Shown here: positions 14,956 through 23,520 of the stretch, piece after piece
How the letters are laid out: every line of letters begins with the position of its first letter
How positions within the stretch are numbered: position 1 is the stretch's first letter
DNA from: Halobacteriales archaeon QS_5_68_33
GTDB taxonomy: Archaea; Halobacteriota; Halobacteria; Halobacteriales; Haloarculaceae
Length of the DNA stretch: 33,824 bases
NCBI GenBank assembly: GCA_003023785.1
Contig: PXRS01000055.1
Location: 1 to 33,824 of the forward strand
Direction of reading: 5' to 3'
The notes under the pieces: generated by a model
What the model saw: the letters and a program-made list of their open reading frames with translations, nothing else
Database searches by the model: none
What the model was told of the DNA's origin: nothing
Made by a program: the position numbers and the translations under genes

Positions 14956-15888
14956 TCAGAGCCCGAAGCTCTCGACGAGGAGGTCCTCGTTCACCTCGCC
15001 GAGGACGTGTGTGTCGCCGCCGACGACGTCGACGGTGACCGTGGCGGGGGCGAAGACGCTCTCGGGCACCTCGTAGAAATCCCAGTCGGCGTCGGCGAAG
15101 ATGTCGGCGAAGGGCGTGCCGTACTCGTCCGTCGCGGTGGAGGGCACCTCGTCGAACCGGCCGAACGGTTCGTCGACGACGAGGTGGACCCGCCCGCCGT
15201 AAGCCAGCGCGTCGTTCGTCCGGGCGATGGCCGTCTCCTCGTCGCCGGCGACGGGCGCGACCGGAGCCGACCCCGTCGCCGAGAGGATGTCCAGCGGGTC
15301 GTACCCGAGTTCCGAAAGCCGGAAGACGGCGAGTTCGGCTGCCCTGGCGGCCATCGTGACGCTGCCCGTGACGCTCGCCGCGGCGAAGGCCGGCAGGAAG
15401 ACGCCGCTCCCGGCGACGCCCGCCGTCTCCGCGACGTGTTCGACCACGCGCTCGTCCGGGAGTTCCTCGCTCTCGACACAGAGGACCGCGAGGTCGAACT
15501 CGTCTCGATAGCCGACGCCCCGGAACTCCTCCTCCTCGGCGACGAGGGCCCGGGCCGGGCCGCTGCCCAGCCCCTCGAACCCGTCGACCGAGAGCTCCCA
15601 CCCGGCCTTCTGCGAGCACAGAAGCGACAGCGCCGGGTGGTCGGTCGAGAGTTCGACGCCCGTCAGCGGCGCGCCACCGACCTCGACCATACCGGTCTGG
15701 ACCGTCGCCAGCCCGGCGGTCTGGATCTCCGCGAGCATGAGACCCGCTTCGACACCGCCGGACACGTCGACACCGAAGTCCAGCACGAGCGACTCGTTGT
15801 CGAGCTGGTGGACGGCGACGTTCAGCTCGTCGGCGAAGTCCAGCGCCTCGTCGACGAGGTCCGTCGCCGTCCTGTTGAGACTCTCCAT
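14956..15888 (-). CDS. mch: Methenyl-tetrahydromethanopterin cyclohydrolase
   Basis: The product has 310 residues, the usual Mch length. It should interconvert N5,N10-methenyl- and N5-formyl-tetrahydromethanopterin-type C1 carriers in the cytosol. Recognisable parts are MESLNRTATDLVDEALDFAD at the start, FGVDVSGGVEAGLMLAEI, GAPLTGVELSTDHPALSLL, SQKAGW, LGSGPARAL and LGYDPLDILSATGSAPVAPV. In haloarchaea, which are not methanogens, it is thought to serve folate-like C1 metabolism. The ATG at 15888 was chosen because it gives the conserved N-terminus. The stop is part of the TCA duplication of the adjoining element. Confidence 0.92.
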   Translation of the reverse strand: MESLNRTATDLVDEALDFADELNVAVHQLDNESLVLDFGVDVSGGVEAGLMLAEIQTAGLATVQTGMVEVGGAPLTGVELSTDHPALSLLCSQKAGWELSVDGFEGLGSGPARALVAEEEEFRGVGYRDEFDLAVLCVESEELPDERVVEHVAETAGVAGSGVFLPAFAAASVTGSVTMAARAAELAVFRLSELGYDPLDILSATGSAPVAPVAGDEETAIARTNDALAYGGRVHLVVDEPFGRFDEVPSTATDEYGTPFADIFADADWDFYEVPESVFAPATVTVDVVGGDTHVLGEVNEDLLVESFGL

Positions 15889-15961
15889 GCTCGGACTTGC
15901 TCGCCGGTGGAACTTCCGTCTTCGGTTCGACGGCGGTGCGTCGGCGTCGACCGTGGTCCCG

Positions 15962-16186
15962 TCACAGCGAGAGTCCGGGCGCAAAGGCGACGCCGGGAAC
16001 CGCCAACAGTCCGCCGGCTATCCGGCCGACCAGCCGCTCCTGGTCGGTCTGTTCGTAGTCGTCGTCGGCCAGCCCGAAGCACAGCAGGCGCGTCTGGAGC
16101 CGCGACATCCGCGTCGGCGCCAGCACCCACGCCACCCCGAGCACGAGGGCGACCCCGCCGACGGCCGCTCGCCAGAGCGTTACCAT
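15962..16186 (-). CDS. Small membrane protein
   Basis: From ATG 16186 this gives 74 residues. A first hydrophobic helix (LWRAAVGGVALVLGVAWVLA) is followed by a polar middle (RMSRLQTR, DDDYEQTDQERLV) and a second helix near the end (GRIAGGLLAVPGVAFA). A GTG 9 bp upstream is an alternative start. I do not recognise the family. It lies upstream of mch on the same strand with a 73-bp gap. Function unknown. Confidence 0.65.
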   Translation of the reverse strand: MVTLWRAAVGGVALVLGVAWVLAPTRMSRLQTRLLCFGLADDDYEQTDQERLVGRIAGGLLAVPGVAFAPGLSL

Positions 16187-16215
16187 ACCACCCACCTGCG
16201 TCGGGCCGTACCTAA

Positions 16216-16293
16216 TACTGCCGGCTGTAAGTCTGTCAAGAATTTCGCCGCCCCGGGGCGGCGAATATCTTCACGAAGTTACAGCCGGCAGTA
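16216..16293. mobile_element. 78-bp palindromic MITE, family A, copy 2 (TSD TAA)
   Basis: It has the same ends as copy 1 (TACTGCCGGCTGTAA and its complement) and differs from it at three positions. The flanks are TAA at 16213-16215 and TAA at 16294-16296. A different but equally perfect duplication from copy 1 shows that these triplets belong to the target, not to the element. It lies between the small membrane-protein gene and the end of the epimerase gene. Confidence 0.88.
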
Positions 16294-16338
16294 TAAGTTC
16301 TCGCGTTCGCCGGTGAAGAGAAGCGGCCCGCTCGCGTC

Positions 16339-17268
16339 TCAGACGAAGCTCGGCCCGTCGACCTGCTCGTCTTCGGCCTCGCGCCAGGAGTGTTCGGGCT
16401 CCCAATCGAGGACCTCGCGGGCGTTCTCGTAGTCGATGGCCGACTGGTCGCCCGCCAGGTCGACTTCGTCGGGGAGGTCGCCGTAGGTGGCCTCGACGGC
16501 GTCGGCGGTGTCCACGCCGAGGAGGTTCCCCTTCGCGACGGCCATGAACGGCTCGTGGCCGTCGAAGTCGACCTCCATCGCGCGCTCGGTCAGCGAGACC
16601 ACGTCGCGGATGTCGACGTACGAAAAGAAGTTCCCGGCGGCGTTATGGAACGTGACGCCGAAGTCGTCGTCCAGGCTCGCCGACTCCATGTCGAAGTTCT
16701 CCCGGATCGTCGTCGCGTCGTAGCTGCCGGGGTAGTTGATCCACGAAGGGCGGACCGAGGCGACCGACACGTCGTAGCGTCGGGTCACCATCTTCGCGGT
16801 CTCCTCGCCGGCGACCTTGGAGGTTCCGTAGGGGTCTTCGGGTCGCTTCGGGTGGTCGACGTCGATCGGGAAGTAGTCCGGCAGGAAGGAGGGCTCGGCG
16901 AAGACCGTGCCGTACACCGTCTCGCTGGAGGCCCAGACGACGTCGGCGCCGGCGTCTCCGGCCCCGGAGAGGACGTTGTACGTGCTGATGGTGTTGTTCT
17001 CGTAGACGTGTGCGCCACCGCGACCCAGCGGGTTCGGGTACGCGGCGTAGTGGACGACGTAGTCGGGGTCGAACTCCGAGACCAGTTCCCAGGTCTGGCC
17101 CTGGTCCGTCAGGTCCGCCGCGCGGAAGTCCACGTTCGCCGGCCCTGCAGCCGGGTCGCCCGGTCGTCGGAAGTCGATGCTCCGCACGTCCCAACCCTGG
17201 TCTGCGAGCGAAGAAACGACCCAACTCGCCGCACCGCCTAAGCCGCCAGTAACGACTGCTCGTGACAT
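16339..17268 (-). CDS. NAD-dependent epimerase/dehydratase family protein
   Basis: The product has 309 residues. It is an extended short-chain dehydrogenase with a Rossmann loop GGLGGAA at 8-14 (a variant of GxxGxxG), D32 at the end of strand two (preference for NAD), SSETVYG near 114-120 and the catalytic YGTSK (Y147, K151). The middle, with YPNPLGRGGAHVYENNTIST and RPSWINYPGSYD, resembles sugar-nucleotide epimerases and uronate dehydrogenases. Its place at the end of a sugar-use region suggests oxidation or epimerisation of a sugar or sugar acid. The start is ATG 17268, just before the Rossmann fold. It diverges from the SDR gene at 17468. Confidence 0.8.
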   Translation of the reverse strand: MSRAVVTGGLGGAASWVVSSLADQGWDVRSIDFRRPGDPAAGPANVDFRAADLTDQGQTWELVSEFDPDYVVHYAAYPNPLGRGGAHVYENNTISTYNVLSGAGDAGADVVWASSETVYGTVFAEPSFLPDYFPIDVDHPKRPEDPYGTSKVAGEETAKMVTRRYDVSVASVRPSWINYPGSYDATTIRENFDMESASLDDDFGVTFHNAAGNFFSYVDIRDVVSLTERAMEVDFDGHEPFMAVAKGNLLGVDTADAVEATYGDLPDEVDLAGDQSAIDYENAREVLDWEPEHSWREAEDEQVDGPSFV

Positions 17269-17467
17269 CCGGTAACGGGTACGGTAGCATCGAGCATATA
17301 GGTTCTGTTGCTGAGGGATGACGGGATCCGACAACCGGAGAAACGCTCCGATACCGTCCGAGCGACCGCTCATCGCCGGCTGGCGTCTCGGGCGGAAACA
17401 GTAATCCGACGAACGTTCGTCGGCCGTCGGGGGAAACACGTACGGTCACGCAGTCCACAGCACAGGT

Positions 17468-18229
17468 GTGACAGACCGACCGAGTCAGCGGACGGACCCA
17501 CTGGACGGACAGGCGGCAGTCGTGACCGGCGCGAGTTCGGGCATCGGTGCCGAGATCGCGCGCGTCCTCGCCGAGGACGGTGCCGACGTTGCTATCGCGG
17601 CCCGGCGCACGGAGAAGTTGGAGTCGGTCGCCGAGGGCATCAGGTCGGAGACCGACGCGGCGGTCGAAGTCGTCGCGACGGACGTGACCGATTCCGACGC
17701 CGTCGCGGCGCTCGTCGAGACCACGGTCGAACGCTTCGGACGGCTCGACGTCGCGGTGTGCAACGCCGGGCTCGCCGTCGACGAGCCGGTTGCCGAACTG
17801 ACCGACGAGGAGTACGGCCTGATGCGCGGCGTCAACGTCGACGGGATGTTCTACACGGCGCGCGAGGCGATCCCGCACCTGAAAGAGACGGCCGGACACC
17901 TCGTGTTCATGGGGAGCATGTCGGGCAACCACCCCCGGCCGGCCAACCCCGTCTACGCCGCGACGAAGTGGTGGACCCGCGGGTTCGCCATCAGCCTCCA
18001 GGCCAGCCTCGGCGAGGACGACGTTGCGGTCTCCTCGATCAACCCGACCGAAGTCCGCACGGAGTTCGGTTCCGAGAGCGGGACGCCGTCGAAGGAGGCG
18101 TTCGACCCCGGCGAAGTCACCGAGGCCATCGAGGTGGCCGATGCAGTGGCCTACGTCGTCCGCCAGGAGTCGCCTAACTCCATCACGTCGCTGGACCTCT
18201 ACCGGCGCGACAAGCTCTCGCACTTCTGA
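17468..18229 (+). CDS. Short-chain dehydrogenase/reductase (SDR)
   Basis: The product has 253 residues, a classical SDR. It has the cofactor loop TGASSGIG at 20-27, NAG at 99-101, the catalytic Ser near 150-152 (GSMSG) and YAATK with Y163 and K167. The basic AARR after strand two suggests NADP preference. It should oxidise or reduce a secondary alcohol or ketone. The genes around it suggest a sugar or polyol substrate, but this is inference. The GTG at 17468 gives a short acidic leader before the fold. It converges with the Gfo/Idh/MocA gene, whose stop lies 37 bp away. Confidence 0.88.
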   Translation: MTDRPSQRTDPLDGQAAVVTGASSGIGAEIARVLAEDGADVAIAARRTEKLESVAEGIRSETDAAVEVVATDVTDSDAVAALVETTVERFGRLDVAVCNAGLAVDEPVAELTDEEYGLMRGVNVDGMFYTAREAIPHLKETAGHLVFMGSMSGNHPRPANPVYAATKWWTRGFAISLQASLGEDDVAVSSINPTEVRTEFGSESGTPSKEAFDPGEVTEAIEVADAVAYVVRQESPNSITSLDLYRRDKLSHF

Positions 18230-18265
18230 ATCGACTGCAAAGCGGATCCGCAGTTCGGGACGCTC

Positions 18266-19243
18266 TCAGTCGAGCGAGACGGGTTCGCCCGCCTCGGCGC
18301 TCTCGTAGACGGCGTCGATGACCCGAGCCTGGTTGACGCTCTCCTCGCGGTCGATCCGGGGCGTCTCGCCGCGCTCGACGCAGTCGGCGAAGTGTTCGAC
18401 TTCCAGCCGGTAGTGGTCGGCGGGCTCGAACGTCTCCGTGACCTCCCGGCCGTCGACGCTGTAGGTCAGCGAGGTCTCACCCTCGACGTCGACGTCGAAC
18501 GTCGGTTCGGCCCTGAGCCAGCCGCCGGTCGTCTCGACGCGGTAGTACTGGGTGAGCGGCGTCTCGAAGCCCGACTGGACGCGTGCACTCGCCCCGGAGT
18601 CGTACTCGAGCACGCCGGCCATCTCGGTGTCGACGCCGCAGTCGCGGCCGTCGTGGGTACGGGCGTAGACGTGGTCGGGGTCGCCGAGGAACACCCGCGC
18701 GGCGCTGATCGCGTAGGTGCCCACGTCGTAGACAGACCCGCCGTCGAGGTCGGGGTCGAAACGGATGTCCTCGGCGCCGTCGGGCATCCGGAAGGTGAAC
18801 GCCGAGGTGACTGCTCGCACGTCTCCCAGCTCCTCGTCGACGACTTCGGCGGCGCGCTCTGTCAGCGGGTGGAAGCGGTACATGAACGCCTCCATCAGCG
18901 TGACGCCCTGGTCTTCACAGTAATCGAACAGTTTCTCGGTCTCGGCGGCGCTGCCGGTCAGGGGCTTCTCACAGAGGACGTGCAGGCCGTGGTCGGCGGC
19001 CTGCTTCGACCACTCGGCGTGCAGCCCGTTCGGCAGCGGGTTGTACACCGCGTCGAGGCTCTCGTCCTCGAACATCGACTCGTAGCCCTCGTAGCCGGCG
19101 TCGACGTCGAACCGGTCGGCCAGCGCGGCCGCGGACGCGCCGTCGCGCGACGCGATGGCCCCCACCTCGTGGTCGCTCGCGACGATCGCCGGGATGACTG
19201 ATTCCACACCGATGTCTGCAGTGCTGATAATTCCGAAACGCAT
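18266..19243 (-). CDS. Gfo/Idh/MocA family oxidoreductase (sugar cluster)
   Basis: The product has 325 residues. An N-terminal Rossmann fold (MRFGIISTADIGVESVIPAI) and the EKP motif at 92-94 (VLCEKPL, with the Lys near the active site) are followed by the family's alpha/beta domain with EAFMYRFHP and GGSVYDVGTYAISAAR. The YRFHP and DVGTYA motifs resemble the dihydrodiol dehydrogenase and 1,5-anhydrofructose reductase branch. It probably oxidises or reduces a sugar using NAD(P). It follows the 2-hydroxyacid dehydrogenase gene on the same strand after 80 bp and is likely the last gene of that operon. The ATG at 19243 gives the normal N-terminus. Confidence 0.85.
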   Translation of the reverse strand: MRFGIISTADIGVESVIPAIVASDHEVGAIASRDGASAAALADRFDVDAGYEGYESMFEDESLDAVYNPLPNGLHAEWSKQAADHGLHVLCEKPLTGSAAETEKLFDYCEDQGVTLMEAFMYRFHPLTERAAEVVDEELGDVRAVTSAFTFRMPDGAEDIRFDPDLDGGSVYDVGTYAISAARVFLGDPDHVYARTHDGRDCGVDTEMAGVLEYDSGASARVQSGFETPLTQYYRVETTGGWLRAEPTFDVDVEGETSLTYSVDGREVTETFEPADHYRLEVEHFADCVERGETPRIDREESVNQARVIDAVYESAEAGEPVSLD

Positions 19244-19323
19244 AGTCGATCGGTCGGTCGGAACCATCGTAAAGACCGGGGGAGCGATGAGAAATTAGGC
19301 GAGGACGTGCCGACCGGAACGTG

Positions 19324-20361
19324 TCAGTTGACGGTATTGACGAGGTCGTCGCCGTCGAGCCAGCGGGTCAGGTCCTCGGAGACGATGCGCGGGCCGCCGA
19401 GGACGGCGTCGCGGGTCGACCCGGCCACGTGGGGGGTCAGGACGACGTCGTCGCGGCCGACTAGAGCGTGGTCCTCGGGGAGCGGTTCCTCGCGGAAGAC
19501 GTCCAGCGCGGCACCGGCGAGTTCGCCGGCGTCGAGCGCGTCGACCAGCGCGTCCTCGTCGACGAGTCCGCCGCGGGCGGTGTTGACGAGGAACGCCGAC
19601 GACCGCATCCGGTCGAACTCCTCGGCCCCGAGCAGGCCCTCGGTCGCGTCGGAGAGGCGGACGTGGAGCGTCACGGCGTCGGCGCGCCCGAGGAGTTCGT
19701 CCAGTTCGACGGGTTCGGCGCCCGTCTCGGCGATCTCGTCGTCGTCGACGTAGGGGTCGTGGGCGAGGATCGTCGGCTCGAACCCGGAGAGCCGGCGGGC
19801 GACACCGCGGCCGATGTTCCCGAAGCCGACGACGCCGACCTCGGTCGTCCGCACGTCCGGCGGGAGCCGCTCGGGGTCGAACACCTGGTCCCAGTCGCCG
19901 CCGGAGAGCGCGGCGTGGTTGAACGGGATCTCGCGGACGTACGAGAGCAGCATCGCGACGGCGTAGTCGGCCACCGCGTCGCGGTTGCGCCCCGGCGCGT
20001 GGAGCACCTCGATCCCGAGTTCCCGACAGGCCGCGACGTCGACGTTCTCGGTCCCGCCGCGGGCGGCCGCGACGAGGTCGAGCGAGTCGGCCGACTCGAC
20101 CAGTTCGCGCGAGACCGGTGCCTTGTGGACCACGAGGACGTCCGCGCCGTCGATCCGCGCGGCGATGTCGCTGTCGTCGAACGACCCCGGTCCCTCGGCC
20201 TCCATACTCATCGTCTCGTCGCGGAACTGCGTCGGGGAGGCGTCGCCGAGCCAGTCCAGCCGCTCGAACTCGACGCCGCGGTCCTCGAGGTGGCCAAGCG
20301 CCTCGTACATGTACTCGCTCGGTTGCTGAGGGTCGCCACACAGCAGTACCGTCGTGCTCAT
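19324..20361 (-). CDS. D-2-hydroxyacid dehydrogenase
   Basis: The product has 345 residues. The NAD-binding motif is VGVVGFGNIG (about 175-184). Catalytic candidates are R263 in NTARGGLVD, E292 in REEPLP and H311 in TPHVAGST, which is the normal arrangement for phosphoglycerate, glycerate and other D-2-hydroxyacid dehydrogenases. An insertion early in the protein (SMSMEAEGPGSFDDSD region) is less usual. Its ATG overlaps the kinase stop by four bases (ATGA), so the two are translationally coupled. In this context it may reduce or oxidise a C2-C4 hydroxy acid derived from the aldolase products. Confidence 0.87.
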   Translation of the reverse strand: MSTTVLLCGDPQQPSEYMYEALGHLEDRGVEFERLDWLGDASPTQFRDETMSMEAEGPGSFDDSDIAARIDGADVLVVHKAPVSRELVESADSLDLVAAARGGTENVDVAACRELGIEVLHAPGRNRDAVADYAVAMLLSYVREIPFNHAALSGGDWDQVFDPERLPPDVRTTEVGVVGFGNIGRGVARRLSGFEPTILAHDPYVDDDEIAETGAEPVELDELLGRADAVTLHVRLSDATEGLLGAEEFDRMRSSAFLVNTARGGLVDEDALVDALDAGELAGAALDVFREEPLPEDHALVGRDDVVLTPHVAGSTRDAVLGGPRIVSEDLTRWLDGDDLVNTVN

Positions 20362-21869
20362 TCTTCTACCCCCTCCCGAGAAACGCCCGTTAGTGTTCCC
20401 CACGCCGGGCCGAGCGCGTCACGCGCCTGCTCGAAGGCCTCGGCGACGGACCGGTATCGCTCGACCCGTTCCGGAGCCGGTTCGTGCGTCCGCTCGACCG
20501 CGACGGCCTCGGCGACTGCGTCCTCCGTCGAATCGTAGACACCTGCCGCGACGCCGCCACAGACCGCCGCACCGCGAGCGCCCATCTCGGCCCCGTCCGG
20601 GACGGATACGGTGTCGTCGAACAGGTCCGCGAGGGTCTGAGTCCAGAGCGAACTCCGCGCGCCGCCGCCGCTGACGCGCAGCTCGGAGACGGGAACGTCG
20701 AAGTCGCGAACGCCGAGCGCGAGCGCGGTCGCGACGCCCTCGTACACCGCCCTGAGCATCGTCTCGCTCCTCGCGTCCAGGTCCAGGCCGTAGAAGCCCC
20801 CGCGGGCCTCCGGGCGGTCGGTCGAGCCGTTGAGATACGGGTGGAAGAGCACGCCGTTCGACCCCGCGGGGACGCTCGCCGCCCGCTCCTCGTACACCTC
20901 GTAGGGGTCGACGCCGCGCTCGCTCGCCGCTTCGCGCCACTCCGAGCCGAACTCGTCGACGAACCAGTCGAGACAGGCCGCGCCCGCGCGGGTCCCGCGA
21001 TAGCGGAGCCACCCGTCGAGGTATCGTCGTGGCAGCCCGCCCGTCCCCTCGTCGGGCTCGGTTGTCACGACGACGCTCTGACCCCACGTCCCGAGGATGA
21101 CGGTCGCGTCGCCGGGACCGGTGACGCCCGCGCCGAGCGCGCACGCACCCACGTCGTGGAGTCCGGCGGCGACCGGCGTCCCCTCCGGAATCCCCGTCTC
21201 GGCGGCCGCTTCGGCCGTTGCTCGCCCACACTCGGCTGTGCTATCAACCAGCTCCGGGACGGCGTGCGCGTAGTCGTCGAGACCGAGCGCGTCGAGGACT
21301 GCGTCGGCATCGCCGGCGGGCGGGACGAGCGCGGACCCGTCCATCGCGTCCGTGGTCCGGACGCCGGTGAGTCGGTGTTTCAGCACGTCCTTGCAGAACA
21401 GCACGGTATCGATGCGGTCGGCGACCGCCGGCCGCTCCCGGTGGAACCAGCCGAGCAGACTGTACGGGTCCGCGCCGAACGGCCGCCAGCCCAGCAGGTC
21501 CGCGGCCGCGTCGAGCCGACCGTCCGACGCCCACTCGTCCAGCACGTCGGCCCCGCGGTCGTCCGTCGACTTGACGCTACAGACCGGGCCGCCCGCTTCG
21601 TCCAGCGCGTAGAGACCGTGGCCGTGCCCGGCCAGCCCGACGCCCCGGACGTCCCCGGGGTCCACCGCCTCCGCGTCCAGTACGTCGCCGACCACGTCGA
21701 CGGTCGCTGTCCAGAGGTCGTCGTGGTCCTGTTCGTCGCGGCCCGGTTCGGGTGAGTGGCCCGGCGTCTCGGTCGTCGCGCTCGCAACGGCCGTGCCCGA
21801 GCGGTCGAAAACCACCCCTTTGACGTTCGTCAGCCCGGCGTCGATCCCGAGCAGGAGTGTGTCACTCAT
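20358..21869 (-). CDS. FGGY-family carbohydrate kinase
   Basis: The product has 503 residues, as usual for FGGY kinases. The first phosphate motif is GIDAGLTNVKGVVFD (D10), the catalytic base region is GLHDVGACALGAG (D239), and the C-terminal ATP motif is VSGGGARSSLWTQTLADLF followed by GAEMGARGAAVCGG. FGGY members phosphorylate xylulose, fuculose, erythritol, glycerol and similar substrates. The residues GHGHGLYALD where substrate specificity lies do not let me choose. It overlaps both neighbours by four bases (aldolase stop and dehydrogenase start), so these three enzymes form a tightly coupled unit. Confidence 0.88.
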   Translation of the reverse strand: MSDTLLLGIDAGLTNVKGVVFDRSGTAVASATTETPGHSPEPGRDEQDHDDLWTATVDVVGDVLDAEAVDPGDVRGVGLAGHGHGLYALDEAGGPVCSVKSTDDRGADVLDEWASDGRLDAAADLLGWRPFGADPYSLLGWFHRERPAVADRIDTVLFCKDVLKHRLTGVRTTDAMDGSALVPPAGDADAVLDALGLDDYAHAVPELVDSTAECGRATAEAAAETGIPEGTPVAAGLHDVGACALGAGVTGPGDATVILGTWGQSVVVTTEPDEGTGGLPRRYLDGWLRYRGTRAGAACLDWFVDEFGSEWREAASERGVDPYEVYEERAASVPAGSNGVLFHPYLNGSTDRPEARGGFYGLDLDARSETMLRAVYEGVATALALGVRDFDVPVSELRVSGGGARSSLWTQTLADLFDDTVSVPDGAEMGARGAAVCGGVAAGVYDSTEDAVAEAVAVERTHEPAPERVERYRSVAEAFEQARDALGPAWGTLTGVSREGVEE

Positions 21870-22879
21870 CGGCCGGCGTACAGGCTCTGGTCCGCGCTCC
21901 CTGTGAGGTCAGACAGGTCGGCCATCACGTCCGCGAGGCGTTCGCGGACCTCCTCACCGACGACGTGCGGGTGGAAGTGCGTCCTGTCGGGCGACCAGCT
22001 CGCCCCCGCGAACATCGACCCGCGGTCGTCGTCGACGCCCGCCGGCGGTCGGACCGCGTCCGCGTGGTCGTGGTAGAAGTCGGCCGCCGTCCGGGCGTAC
22101 TCGTACTGGTAGCGGGTGTTCTTGTTGAACTTCGGGACGCCGGCGTCGAGGAAGGCCTCGACCTGCTCGTCCGAGAGCCCGGAGGCACCGTGGACCACGA
22201 GAGGGACGTCGTGACCCGCGTCGCGGAGGGCCTCGTCCACGTCGCGCGCCACGTCGGGGCGCACGTCCAGGTCCCGGCCCGAGGCCACGCCGTGTCGGGT
22301 TCCCACGGAGATGGCGAGCAAGTCGACGCCCGTCCGCTCGACGAACTCGACGGCCTGCTCGGGGTCGGTGTAGAACGCGTCTTCCTCGGCGGTCTCGACG
22401 CCGCTCTCGGTGCCGGCCACGCGGCCGAGTTCCGCCTCGACGAGCGTCTCCCGGTCGCCCTCGCGGACGTGCTCGACTGCCTCGCTCACTCGCTCGACGT
22501 TCTCCTCGAAGGGCCGGTCGGAGGCGTCGACCATCACCGACGACGCGAACCCGGTCTCGACCACCGTGTCGAGGAAGTCGCGCTGGTCCGGGAGGTGGAC
22601 GTGGTCGACGTTGCAGAACACGCCGACGTCGGTCCGTTCGGCGACGCGGTCGAGGTACGCCCCGAAGGCATCGAGGCCCACCGCCGGGTCGCCGTCGCCG
22701 TAGAAGGCGGCGGACTCGCGGCTCACCTGGACGACCGCGTCGGCGTCGACGCGGTCGGCACCCCGGAGCAAGCCGAGGAGGACGTCGAACTGTGTGACGT
22801 TGCTCGCGAAGAAGCCGTACCCCTCGTCGCGAGCGGCCGAGTAGACCGTCGAAAGCGCCGCCCCGTCGTGATATGGCAT
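21866..22879 (-). CDS. Class II (zinc) aldolase
   Basis: The product has 337 residues of the fructose-bisphosphate/tagatose-bisphosphate aldolase class II fold. All zinc ligands appear present: H93 in VDHVH (with catalytic D92), H196 in SVGTRHG and H230 in VVHGASG. VEAELG at 147-152 is also conserved. The N-terminus YGFFASNVTQ replaces the more usual GAFNV. It should cleave a ketose 1-phosphate or bisphosphate to glycerone phosphate plus an aldehyde. The four-base overlap with the kinase gene points to the kinase product as its substrate. It is not a typical central FBP aldolase; the C-terminal part with MFAGASWSPDRTHFHPHV is unusual. Confidence 0.86.
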   Translation of the reverse strand: MPYHDGAALSTVYSAARDEGYGFFASNVTQFDVLLGLLRGADRVDADAVVQVSRESAAFYGDGDPAVGLDAFGAYLDRVAERTDVGVFCNVDHVHLPDQRDFLDTVVETGFASSVMVDASDRPFEENVERVSEAVEHVREGDRETLVEAELGRVAGTESGVETAEEDAFYTDPEQAVEFVERTGVDLLAISVGTRHGVASGRDLDVRPDVARDVDEALRDAGHDVPLVVHGASGLSDEQVEAFLDAGVPKFNKNTRYQYEYARTAADFYHDHADAVRPPAGVDDDRGSMFAGASWSPDRTHFHPHVVGEEVRERLADVMADLSDLTGSADQSLYAGR

Positions 22880-22972
22880 AGCTACACGCTAGTCGTCCGG
22901 CTACCTATACGTGCCGTCCGGGGCGAATCCGTCGGGCTCTCGGCGAGCGGGCGGGTCGACGACGGACCACAC

Positions 22973-23461
22973 TCACCAGTTCGTGTCCGTCCGCTCGAGG
23001 AACTCGTCCCAGACCGCCTCTGCACCGCCGTAGAACGTCATCCACGCTGCGACGACGAACCCGGCGACGGCGGCCAGGAACTCGACGGCCCGCGCGACCA
23101 CACCGAAATCCCCCAGGAGGAGCACGACGAGCTGGACCAGGAGCACCGTCGCGGTCATCATGCTGACCGTGAACACGATAAATCGCAGATACGGGTGCTT
23201 CGACGTCCAGTACTCGTCTCGGCGGGTAATGAGCGCGTATATCGCCGGGCCGAAGATGAGGACGAACCCGAAGACGTGGCGCAGCTCCTCCGCGGGCGTC
23301 TGCGACGGAACGACCGTGCCCGCGATCGCACCCGCGAGGACGCCGAGTCCGAGCGCCCACGACGCCGGGTGGCCGAAGCCCATGCTCACGGTCGACCACT
23401 CCGGTACGCGAGCGCACTCGCCGGACGACCGTCGGTGAGAGAGGTCATCGTCCGTGGACAT
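22973..23461 (-). CDS. Membrane protein of unknown function in the transporter operon
   Basis: The product has 162 residues. A polar N-terminus (MSTDDDLSHRRSSGECARVP) is followed by about four hydrophobic helices near 33-50, 58-75, 88-110 and 115-140, ending in an acidic tail (WDEFLERTDTNW). I do not recognise the family. It lies between malG-like and aldolase genes, all on one strand with gaps of 59 and 93 bp, so it is probably cotranscribed with the transporter. A role in transport or sensing of the same substrate is inference only. The ATG at 23461 gives the shortest reasonable protein; longer reading gives unnatural sequence. Confidence 0.7.
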   Translation of the reverse strand: MSTDDDLSHRRSSGECARVPEWSTVSMGFGHPASWALGLGVLAGAIAGTVVPSQTPAEELRHVFGFVLIFGPAIYALITRRDEYWTSKHPYLRFIVFTVSMMTATVLLVQLVVLLLGDFGVVARAVEFLAAVAGFVVAAWMTFYGGAEAVWDEFLERTDTNW

Positions 23462-23520
23462 CGGCGGACGGACTGGTAATGGTTTCGAGGAGCGGTCGAG
23501 CGAGAAACGGGGAGTGGCAG

